Assembly (NCBI GenBank): GCA_013397695.1
Contig: VYZI01000242.1
Location: 779,822 to 843,821, forward strand
DNA: 64,000 nucleotides
Direction of reading: 5' to 3'
Origin: Centropus unirufus
Taxonomy: Eukaryota > Chordata > Aves > Cuculiformes > Centropidae
Shown: positions 54,263 to 64,000 of the stretch, one piece after another
How positions within the stretch are numbered: the stretch's first letter is position 1
How the letters are laid out: every line of letters starts with the position of its first letter
Notes under the pieces: generated by a model
Told to the model about the DNA's origin: nothing
The model's database searches: none
The model's input: the letters and a program-made list of their open reading frames with translations, nothing else
Made by a program: the position numbers and the translations under genes

Positions 54263-55422
54263 CTCAGCTGCTGCTGTTTTAAGAGGAAGGGTAACAGAGA
54301 AAGAAGATTTGCTAGTGATGGTGTACTGCTCATCCTTTGCTGCTCTGCCTCTACTTTCTTCTCAGGAAGATTTATGTATTCCAGCTCTCCAGTAAGTGCA
54401 AAACTGGTTGTTAAGAAATGGAGATACAGTTGGAGCGAGTGCAAGTTAACATTGTGCGCTAGCCTAGTGGCTTACTTTTCTCCACTGCTTTATGGAAATT
54501 CTTTAGTATACCACGTGGCTAGAAGTGGTTTCAGGAACAGAACCTCATGGTTGTTTGGGCATCTAATCTCATTCTAGGAATGCTAGATCAAGCTCTGTCT
54601 CGAATGCAAAAGAATTATTTTTACTTTTACACATAACATGACTGTTTCCCAGCTGAGATGTATTTTGGGCTTGTCTATAACTGGTCTGAATGGAACATCT
54701 AGGGGAAATCCAGGACACATGGTATATTGCATTGAGATGGACTGTAATTGCACTGATAGAGCTGCCAAGGAGCTCTGGTTAATGGACAGAGGCATTTGGA
54801 GAGGGGTGATGCCCATGCAGTTGTGAAAGAAATATTTCTCCATGTTTTCAAAGTGTAAGCCTGTAGTTCAGCTGGTCCCAGTGGATGATAAGGGCAGGAA
54901 AGATTCTCATTCCCTAAGCCAAACTTATAAAACTTCCAAACATCTTTTGCCTCTTGAGCTCAAGCAACAATAGACTTCATTTTCTCAGCTTTAGCTCTGC
55001 TCACTGAAATGAGAAGTATTGACTCCCAGCGGAGTAATCTGAAGCTAAGTAAAACAAGCTGTGTGCAATTACTACTTTCTCAAAAGCAAGAGGAGCTGGG
55101 TTAGTGCAAATGGTAATGTTGGGTTTTTGATAAGTTTTCTTCAGAGTAGCACTGAAGGGCAAACCCCACAAACTGAATTCAGCTGAATACCTCTGTGCAA
55201 AATTCTGATCAAAAAAGGCTGAACCATTTTTATGGGAACTGTAGTTGCTTCTTCAAGTGCTTCTCAAAAAAAAATCTTCAAAACATAGGATTTTCTGCTG
55301 CGTTTCATTTTGCTCTAGCATTGCTGTTTGCCAGAGAGGGCTCCACTGAGGATAAATAGCATGTGGTAAGTCACTGGTGTTTGAGGATGAAGAATACCCT
55401 ACATACACCTGTGTTTCTTGCT

Positions 55423-55440
55423 GCACTTGCATGCAAGTGC
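55423..55440. repeat. 18-bp perfect palindrome
   Basis: GCACTTGCATGCAAGTGC equals its own reverse complement over all 18 bases, with no spacer. It is followed by TTGCACAC, which repeats part of the half-site. The centre TTGCATGCAA resembles a dimeric bZIP-type (C/EBP-like) or RY-type site, but this is inference only. Confidence 0.9.
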
Positions 55441-57619
55441 TTGCACACTCTTCTAGGTTTGTGAGTTTTGCATCTTTTCCACCTTTCCTGCTGCAGCTTC
55501 CTGCACTGAGTGTGAAGATGGAGAGGACGCATCTAGTTCTGTTTAGGAGACTGTTATGATGCATCAAGAAGTCTTGGCTCATCCCCCTTATGGAGCTGTG
55601 AGCATTTCATAAAAGGATAGCTTCTCTGATGGACTCCTCTGTGCTTGCAGCGGTTTCCCAATCTCTTCCCAACCTCTTTTGAATTGCTGTCAATAGGACA
55701 ACCGGCTTCACTCTTCTTCAGGGGCTTGTGCATCACTAAAAGAGCAGCAGAGGGGCTTCCAGCTGGAGCAGCCCAGCGCATGCCCAGGTGTAATTGTCAT
55801 CAGCTGGGCAAATAAGGTCACAGGAGCTAGAAGGCAATGCATATACCACTTAGCAAGGTACAGTACTGTAAGGCTGAGAGATCTTTGAGGAAAGGGATCC
55901 ATCTGGGAGGCTGTGCCTCTGTGGCACGCTAACCTTGCCACTGTGGTGGGGCTGCCCATTTTTTGAAGTTTGCGAGGTGTCCAATGCTCTCCTTCCAGCT
56001 TTGCTTCATTCTCAGAGAGGCTGTTAACATTGCTGTGGCTTTCTTACTTTAAGTGCAAGGTACGCATCCAGTTGAAAGATGTGGTTGCTCTCCCCTGCTT
56101 CTGACCTATTCTTCATCTAGTCTTATAATCAATTAAGTTGGGTTTTGTTCCGCACAGTCTGGAATGATGGGATTTTAAGAACCATAGGGCTGTTTGACTG
56201 TGTCTTGAGGCTCTGTGATTTTAACAATTGCTGCCCAAGATGCTTGATTTATTATTCTACTTGATTTATTATTTTTTTTAAAAGAAATATAGGGATCCAA
56301 GAGAAAGTCCCTGAAGTACTGCTAGGGTCCAAAGTTAAATCGGGCAACTTTACAATTGTCAAAACATACATCTGTGTTTACTGATGAGCTTACGTCTTTA
56401 GTGCAGTTCTAAAAAGGCATCTTCGTCCAGTCAAGCTGCCAGGGATAATTTCAACACACATTCAGAGTCCTAGATGAAAATACTGCTGATGAATAATGAC
56501 CCTCACAGAGTTCATGATGATTAGCATGTTAAACTGAGTAGTAAGACTAAGCTTTGTAGAGTTCAGAGGTTACTATTCCTGATGCTGGTTACTGTTTGTT
56601 GCTTATTTGTGGCATCAGGGGATTCTTTAAAATGTCTTATTGTAGTTACTTGGATTTTAAAAATAAATTAAGCAAACTCTGAATATGCAGTCAAGAACTA
56701 ACTGCTTGCTCTGTGTTCAAAGTGCAGCACACATTCACACAAAAAATTGCTGCAGCTTCCTGGAGCAGCAGCTAACAGGAGGATGGAATATTTTATAGGA
56801 GGGATCTAGAGAAAATGAGGAAAGCGTACATGACCATTCAGTGATTAGTGATAACTGCTCCCACTAACTCCATGCTGAGATACAAAGCAAATAGCTAAGC
56901 TCTTCTAGGAAAAAATGTGTGACTTCTGAACAAGTGCATATGTGGGAGCTAGCTGCTCCAGTTAATGTGGGAATCCTGATGTGTTATTTTATTGTGAGGC
57001 TTAGAGTTGTATTTGTATTTCTAAGAACTCCAGTGACTGTGATTTCAGAAGTAATTTTTTAAAAATAATTTCAACAACTATATCAAATTCCTCTCTAGAC
57101 CTCTTCAGCAAAGGGAAGTGAGGGGAAATCCTCCCCTCAACCTTCTAGTCTGGGTTAAAACATTTTCCTGCATCAGGGAAGGTGAAGCCTCACAAATTTC
57201 CTGATGGAGAAGGAACTGAATCTCATTCTCTGGCATAACAGCCAAATTCTCAGACTGTTGAATTATTGCTTCAAAAGGGAATTGTAACATCATCAACACT
57301 CCCAGCATGTTGTTTTTTTGCTTCTGTCTATGTTTAGGCAGAATGAACCATGAGAGGGAGGGATGTGAGCATGGTAGATACAAGGTCTGGGGGATGTGAG
57401 AGTAAGCAAGGTGTTGATTGGTGATGTCAGACTCTGAGGTGAGGCAGCTGAAGTGTTTTAATGGATAAATAGGTTACTATTCAGCTGGGCTTGTAAATGA
57501 TTACCTGTAAAATACAGGTTAAATTGTGTGACCTTTATCTCTTCCCTTTGCCAAGGAGAAAGTGCCTGCTGCCAAGGTAGAACTGAGAATAGGACTTCAC
57601 TAAGCATCTTTCCCCATTA

Positions 57620-57661
57620 TTCTTCTGATGGTTTATCCTACTCTTCCGATGGTTTATCCTA
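57620..57661 (+). repeat. 21-bp tandem duplication
   Basis: Two adjacent 21-bp copies (57620-57640 and 57641-57661) share the core GATGGTTTATCCTA and differ only by two T-to-C changes near the start of the unit (TTCTTCT versus CTCTTCC). It is a simple short duplication. Confidence 0.93.
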
Positions 57662-58689
57662 AACATAATCACAGACAAATACTGAAATGAGTCGTATTTG
57701 CATGTAGCTTTATAAAAATTGACATTATGTACAGATAAATTGCTCTTCTCCTATGTAAAGGAATTTCTTTTTTAGATTTGGTTTTTGTAATTTTTGTCAA
57801 GATAATACATATTGTCTATGATTCTGAACCTATAGAATATATGCATGCTAAAGTCAAGACACTTATCTTTTTATTCCCTATCTTTATAAAATAACATCAT
57901 GTAACTTAACAGATCCCTGCTTACACTACTCTATGTTGTAGCCCCTTTTGTCCCATTTTTCACCATGCTTCTTCCTGAGTTACAGCAGTAAACCTATTTG
58001 TGAAACTGGACCATGAATCATATTGTAAATTTATCTTTTTAAAAGAGGGTAGGGGAGAGTATAAAACTGTCCAGCAAGAACCAATATTTTTCTTCTGGGA
58101 ACTAGAGTTGTGTACTCCTATACAAAGTGAATGTCCCGTGGGCAGGAGAATTGTTTCAATTCAGTGACTTTTTATAACCACCTCAGTCTCACTTTGCATT
58201 GGAGCACAAGAAGAAACCAGGCATTCAGGGAGCAAGGCAACAAAGAATTGGGGAGGGGGTTGCAAAATCTAAAACAAAATGTCATTGTGGGAAAATGGTC
58301 AAAGTATGTACACAGGGAAGATAGATGTAGACCACCTGAGAAATAGCTGTGCAATTACATAGGGTCTCAGTGGAGTCTTCACTGGATCCATGTTGCATTT
58401 GTTCTCATAGTTCATGCTTTGTGAATCCATAGCTTGTTCCAGCTTGTAGTGATGTGAACTTGATGGATTACTGCTTGAGTCATTTGATATTTATTTTGGT
58501 AATTTAGACATGTTTTACCCTCACTCCCAATAAAATACAACCAAAAAGCAACACTCCAGACTCTTCTACAACCCAAATTTAATCTCATTGATCCAAAGAT
58601 CAAAACTGGATAAGGAATACCAAAAAGATACTTGAAAGGATTAGAAGGATTAAATAAATACCTTTCTATAGAAATAGTTTTTTAAAGCC

Positions 58690-59160
58690 TTGTGGAATGC
58701 AGTAGAAAGCTCAAGTGCAACAGGGTGTTTGACCATCAAAGGAGTGCAGTTTGGAAGCCTTCAGTGCATTCTGGAGGATTTCTTCAATGGGGAGTTTGTA
58801 GATTGCCTTCCTCTTAGTGCTGCGGTCTCTTCTGCTCCCTTTTTGTCCACTAGTGAAGGAGTGGCTCTTGTTCCCAGATCTCTGAATGTGCTTGGTTTGG
58901 GTCCCTGCTGCAATTTTCCAGTGTTGGTTGGTTGTTTTCAGGTCTGGCGTAGCTTCTCTGCACCAGTTGTGCTCACAAAGGTCTTCAAGAAAACTAGAAG
59001 GCTTGCCAAAGCATATAAGGTCAGAGAGAGTCCCCAAAACCATGGCTGCCCTTGCAGAAACAGCAAGCTTGGCAGCTACAGCCTGGCAGGCCTTGGAATC
59101 AGTGTCATTTGTTTACCTGGGAAATTAGGAGCAGGACTGAGTCTTTTTTTGCATGGATAG
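58690..59160 (+). other. Longest open reading frame in the window (156 codons), unrecognised
   Basis: This frame has an ATG at 58690 and a stop at 59158-59160. The opposite strand is also open over 58711-59043 (110 codons) and another + frame over 58886-59128, so the segment is simply poor in stop codons on several frames. Residues around 98-108 are basic (KVFKKTRRLAKAYK). I see no signal peptide, zinc-binding pattern or repeat. A decayed retroposed gene or a chance frame are both possible; neither strand gave a family I know. Confidence 0.12.
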
Positions 59161-62100
59161 GACTGGCATCTTGTCTCACTCATGTGACAGTGGCCCCATC
59201 TCTGTAATGTATTAATCTCTCAATTGAAAAAATTCCAGGCATTACCCTACGCTCACTGTTGAACCCTCCCTCATTTCTCTCAGATCACACAATTCCTCCT
59301 GACTCTGCTTGAAGTTTGAATGGTTATTGGACCAAATAAAATCGAGAAAACTAGGAAGAATGCAGCAATATTTTTCTATAATGGGACTTGTGATGTGTTA
59401 AACATCCAAAAACTTCATATGGATAGGCATGCCATCTTTCAGATAATAGTTTTACAGTGTGTTTAGGGTTTGGGGCTGGTTAAGCTGAAGGGTAAAAATA
59501 AATGGACTCAAAACAATATAAAAATTGTCACCATTGTCATTTCATTCAGCCACAGGATTAGCTGAGAAGACAATAGGGGATGTCCAACAGACAAGCAATT
59601 GTTATCCCTGTCCTAGGATCACACTCTGCTAGCTATCAGTAGTTACGCTGTGTTAAATTGTGAGTAACGCAGATGTGTGTGTGCACTGTCTGAAAACAGT
59701 GTTGTGTGTGTGTCCCCACCCCTTGGAATGCATTTGATGGATTGTTTCAGTTGCATCTTTTGGAACTGTTAAAAAAGTGAAAACACTTTTATACCTTCCT
59801 GCGTGCTGTATCATCTAGCCAGGTTCTTGCCCAAGAAGTGCTAATCTATTCAGTTTACCTATGGTGGTTACTAGGTGTATGCATCTTTCATATCATCTCA
59901 CATTTATTCAGGTTCAAAAGGCTTATGGTAACCCTGAAGTATCAGTAAACATGGATTTATATTTTTTTTTTAGTAATTACCACTGCACTACTATGGAAGA
60001 CCATCTACTGTCATCTTCCAGAGACTTTCATGATCTGATAGGTATTGTTTCTTCCTACTTTTAGGCAACATTTTAACTTTGTCCACTGCTCTTAGCTGTA
60101 TCCTAACTTTGACTCTTCCTATAGGACAGTTACCCTCTTACTCATCATTTATCTCAGTGTTTTATGTACTCGCCTCTCCCACTGCAAGCAGTACTGCACA
60201 CCTATTGGATAATTTCAGGTAAGCTTTTTGTGGTTTATAGCATGAGAAAACAGACCATGCAGATATTGTAGTAATTAGTGTTGCAGCACTTCTTGTATAA
60301 AAACCTGATCTGGGGCTCATAGAATAGCATGCAACTTGAAGCACTCATAACTTTAATGTCTGAAGATATTTACTAACTTAAAATCAAAATAAAATTCATC
60401 TGCTAGCATCACTTACTTCTAACTTTACTGTATCTAGCCAGACCAGACTGAAACAATGCATATCTACTGATGCCCAGAACATGTTTAAGAATGAACTTTT
60501 CCATCTGTAATAAAAATAGTGATAGGAATCAACCCAGCACTCTCCTTGTTGCCTTGCTTCCACTTCTCACTGCATCTAAACTAGACAAAAATATCAATGA
60601 GGTTTAAATTCAAGTGAAGTTAAAATCTTAATTGTTTCTTCTTAACAATGTATGGTTTGATTAATTTGTGAGATTATTGTCTCTCTATCATCCTTATAAC
60701 AGTGTTTATCAGCTGATTTGGCTTTACTTGTGCTTGTGGGCTGGAACCAAGAATGGAGAAAATAATCTTAAGGTGTCTGAGAAATTTAGGATGGTAAGAT
60801 CACTCTTGTTTTCCACCCAGTCCTTCTATAAATACCCATGATCAAATTCTGGAAACATTTACTTTTGACAATGAAATAAAGATATTTTTATTTCAAATAA
60901 TGGAAGAGGTAATAATAGTTTGCATGGCAGAAAAAAGATTTACCTGACTTACCAGGCATCAGAGCAAGCTATTTATATTTGCAGAGGAGGATAATATATG
61001 GCTCACATCTTCCACTTCCATTTGCTGCCTTTACTTTGGTGAAAGGCATGTTTCAGATGAAAAAGTAGCCCAGTGATTCATTTTCCAATTCCTGGAGCTG
61101 GGAAAGAGTTCAGTGATGCCTTACCAGGAGGAAAGGCGTGAGTAAAAAGAATGAATAGGCCTTAAATATCTAATCATCATTTTCTTGTGCTATCACATTT
61201 AGGAGCATTTCTTTTATAAATGTAAGCACAGCCTTAAGCAGAGCAATATTATTGACTGTAAAAATGAGACCCAAGTAACTATTTCTAAGCAGTGTTAGAG
61301 TCATCTTAATGCAGGGCCATGCACACCTTTGGAGTGCAATATTTGGGGCCTAAAAGAAAAAAATATTTTTTTTCCAAAATGTTGTCTTCAAAATGGCTTT
61401 TCTTAGCCTTTACATCTCCTGAAGAGTAGGAAGAGCCAGAGGAGTGAGAGATTATATAGAGTGATCAGTGGAGGAGCAGCTGGTCAGTAGGGTAGGCTAG
61501 TGAGATGACATGATAGTGCCCTGGGACTTAACAACCCTCAGCTGTGACTGAGGTGTGCCCACCTGGGAGGAAATAGCCAGCTGTCTTAGTCCTCAGCAGA
61601 AAATGAGTTGTTTACATGCTTATTGCTATTTTTTTGAAAAGGAGAAGCTGGTAATGTATTTTTGCCCAGTTTTCTTCCTCTTGTCCTTTTCTGTTTTTTC
61701 TTCATAAGGAATCCTTTATACAGTTGCCCAATATACCCTTTCCAAGTGAGAAAGATTATCTCATCTGTGAACTGAACAGTTTAACTTTCCCAGGTTTCTA
61801 GAAGATGCTGGAGCCAGTGGTTAATAGCGAATCCTAACATTTGGATTAATCTCCTGTTACTGCCAGTCAGGGATCAACAGAAAGATTCCACAATAAAATA
61901 ATTCATTTCAAGGGGATTTAAGCTCCTAAATACCTTTTCCAGGCTTCAGCTGTGTCTCACTTTCCTCTTTGCAACAGGCATTCACATCTCACATGAATTA
62001 CAAATCTAGGATAATTTATGAAACTCCTGATTACTGTAGAGGAAAGGTGCATCTGAATACAATGCATAGCAAGGGCCTTGGAGACACAAGGTTCTCTCCT

Positions 62101-62813
62101 TGTGTATCTACTTGTTTCTTACCAGGGATCTTGCTAGTTGAAGGAAAAAAAGAAGAAAAAAAGGTACCATGCTGGGACAGTTCACTATACCACTGCAATT
62201 ACTTGAAATTTTTTGTGACCAATGTTTTGCAGATTCTATGGAAAAAGCAAAGTCTTTATAATTTCCATGGTTCTAAGAATAGTTTTGTGATTTAACTCCT
62301 TGGAAATATCTTCTCTTTCATCTGCTCATTTCCTCAGTGTTACTTTGAGAGAATTTTCAAAATTATTCCAAGAAGTTAAGCAATACAGGACAAATGACTG
62401 AGTTTTTGGAATGTAGCGATGTATTTCTTTGGGACTCCTTGGAGCAGATGAAGTGATAGACAGGAATGTTTCTCTGTAGCTTCAGCCTGGAGAACTTGTA
62501 ATTTCAGAGCAGCTGGAGCATTGGCACAAACTTCCATGTTATGTTTTTCCTTTAATCCATTCATGATTCACCCCAAAATTATTCAGCTCTTTGGCTTAAA
62601 ATGAGAATAACTGAATCTACTATGCACCTAGAAAAATATGAAGCTTTGGTCCTTGTTATATGCAATCTTCTATTTACTTTCACAAAACTAGACTAATTTG
62701 CGCCAAATAACAATGCAGCCTTTAATCCATCATGGAACTCTTAAAATGGAATAATTGGGAGTTATTTATTGCATAAGTTCACATGGGCTTAAAGCATTTA
62801 TGGTACATTTGCA

Positions 62814-62874
62814 CTTATCTTTCTTTCCTTCTCCTGCCACTCCTCTCCCACCCCTGGCTTCCCCTCCCCCAATC
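62814..62874 (+). repeat. Polypyrimidine tract
   Basis: About 60 bases are almost entirely C and T (TTATCTTTCTTTCCTTCTCC, CACTCCTCTCCCACCCCTGG, CTTCCCCTCCCCC). The minus strand is correspondingly G-rich with several GGGG or GGG runs. No coding frame is attached. Confidence 0.8.
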
Positions 62875-63699
62875 CAGCCAGCAGCTTCTCTCTTTCCAAG
62901 ATTTAAACTAGTCTTTGAGGATTAGGGTTGATAAGGAAGTCAGCTTTCCAGCTGGGAGGCATGTTCCATGTTCTTTTCCTAAATATTTTCCACATTTTTT
63001 GGTGTATGCTTTATACTCGATTTTTCCAAGTAAAAATAGCATGAAATAGGGTACTTGTGCAACCTTTCTGAGCTTAGGGTAGTTTTAGGAATTTCTTACC
63101 TGGACTGTGTACCGCAGGTGAGAATATTTTATCCCAAATTGAAGAACCAATCATCGTTTCAATATTTTTGCTTTTCATACCTGCATGTTTCCCACTGCCA
63201 GTTGAGGATCCAATAGAAAGCCATAACTTTGAAAGAGACTGGAAGCCTGCCTAAAATAGTCAAGACTGGGCAGATGTAAATCTGGATCACTTTGTGGAAT
63301 TGAGTTTAAACAGCATTCAGTAATATAGCTGATGCACTGGAATTAAGGAGGAAAAGCATGAAACCCTGCTCACCATTGCTCGTTATTAATGACCATGTCT
63401 GTCAGTGTTTTTTGGTTTTGTTTTTTACCCCTAACACTTAACTTTTGAAATTAAACATGCCAAATGGGCTTATTTGAAGGAGAATTTGGTACAACCGTGG
63501 AGCCCTGGCAGGGAAGCTGCCACTAGGTCAGGATGGTGGCCACGTGCTGAAGGAGTGAGACGAGGCGGTAAGGTAGGGGATGGGAGGCTTCAGTACAGCC
63601 CCCTTGGCAGGATCATCTTTTTCTCTATGCGTGCACATAGGTCTGCTTAACAGAAGGAAGACATGAAATTATGTCATTGTATAGATAAAACCATGTTGT

Positions 63700-64000
63700 G
63701 CTTAGATCTTGGTGATTGTGTGCGATTCTGGGCCAACTGAACTGAAACAGGCAATAGAACTAGAATAAATATGGACAAGTGCGACATGGTTTGTCCTAGC
63801 TATAAGATGCCTTCAAAATAAGGAAGAATGGATAGACTAGGACTTTTCAGGTTTGGTAAAAGAGGTGATGTGGGGAAACAGCTATGAATTTGTTATGGTG
63901 CAGAGAAAATGAATGGTGGATCCCTCTACTTAGTTAAATATTTCTGTCTGAAATTAAGAAGCTTGTAGTGGAATTACAGTGCAGCAGCTTTATGAAGCCA
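63700..64000 (+). mobile_element. CR1-type LINE fragment, sense strand, running off the right edge
   Basis: The sequence follows, with decay, the 3' part of the reverse-transcriptase ORF of amniote CR1 elements. First comes a 'GATTGTGTGCGATTCTGGG' block. About 110 bases later comes 'GGATAGACTAGGACTTTTCA', then a GGTTTGGTAAAAGAGGTGA block, and then GAGAAAATGAATGGTGGATC. These match in order the familiar CR1 blocks for 'TGTGTGCAGTTCTGG', 'AGACTAGGACTCTTCAGCTTGG', 'AAAAGAGACGACTGAGGGGGG' and 'GAGAAAGTGAATAGGGAA'. The frame is broken by small indels, so this is an old, dead copy. The left boundary is approximate and the element probably continues past base 64000. The assignment is by recall of the consensus; the CR1 subfamily is not resolved. 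Confidence 0.7.

Larger units (their letters stand above)
50676..63699. other. Unique non-coding DNA
   Basis: It contains the promoter-like site at 54.22 kb, the 18-bp palindrome at 55.42 kb, the 21-bp duplication at 57.62 kb, the 156-codon frame at 58.69 kb, an acceptor-like tract ending CAACAG at 61978 before a 108-codon frame, and the pyrimidine tract at 62.8 kb. The rest is AT-rich with nothing I can assign. Confidence 0.7.

Noticed and set aside
1..64000. tRNA, rRNA, common snRNA or miRNA genes, and any CRISPR array
   Set aside because: I looked for intact tRNA A and B boxes, U6, 7SK and 5S starts, familiar miRNA seeds in hairpins and regularly spaced direct repeats, and found none. The tRNA-like bits belong to MIR-type relics.
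1..64000. A multi-gene system or endogenous retrovirus
   Set aside because: No paired LTRs, no recognisable gag, pol or env frames, and no cluster of related genes could be seen.

Overview
The window looks like vertebrate nuclear DNA, most likely from a bird. It is AT-rich and shows no operon structure, no dense coding, and no rRNA, tRNA or CRISPR. It carries short, worn pieces of CR1 LINEs, including the CR1 3' end with its 'TCATAGAATCAT' head and 'ATGGTTTGGGTTG' block near 36.9 kb, plus decayed MIR/CORE-SINE-like fragments. Other interspersed repeats are scarce, which fits avian genomes better than mammalian ones. A run of 40 N at 12918-12957 is an assembly gap. The organism call rests on remembered repeat consensus sequences and not on a search.

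I recognise no protein-coding gene. The longest open frames are 156, 142 and 140 codons. They often overlap open frames on the opposite strand and match no family I know. The window is best read as intergenic DNA or the inside of a very large intron, where any exon would be short.

Layout. 0-12.5 kb: unique AT-rich DNA, with a K/E/Q-rich open frame at the left edge, two abutting hairpins near 1.47 kb, a purine-rich tract at 2.24 kb and a doubtful MIR-like patch at 10.4 kb. 12.5-18 kb: a 17-bp tandem duplication, the assembly gap and two MIR-like relics (13.6 and 17.9 kb). 18-25.1 kb: unique DNA, a decayed CR1 3' end (22.75-22.84 kb), a 25-bp tandem duplication (24.31 kb) and three MIR-like fragments in one orientation (24.2-25.03 kb). 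25-37 kb: mostly unique, with two good splice-acceptor-like sites (25.99 and 33.09 kb) and a truncated antisense CR1 end (36.92 kb). 37-54 kb: unique, with the one clear microsatellite (GT, 40.49 kb) and a possible CR1 tail (50.64 kb). 54-64 kb: an octamer-plus-TATA promoter-like arrangement (54.22 kb), an 18-bp perfect palindrome (55.42 kb), a 21-bp tandem duplication (57.62 kb), the longest open frame (58.69 kb), a polypyrimidine tract (62.8 kb) and a sense-strand CR1 body that runs off the right edge (63.7 kb).

I found no sign of a new multi-gene system. The observations most worth checking are the candidate exons and promoter-like site, the unusual inverted repeats, and the CR1/MIR relics, which give age and orientation landmarks.
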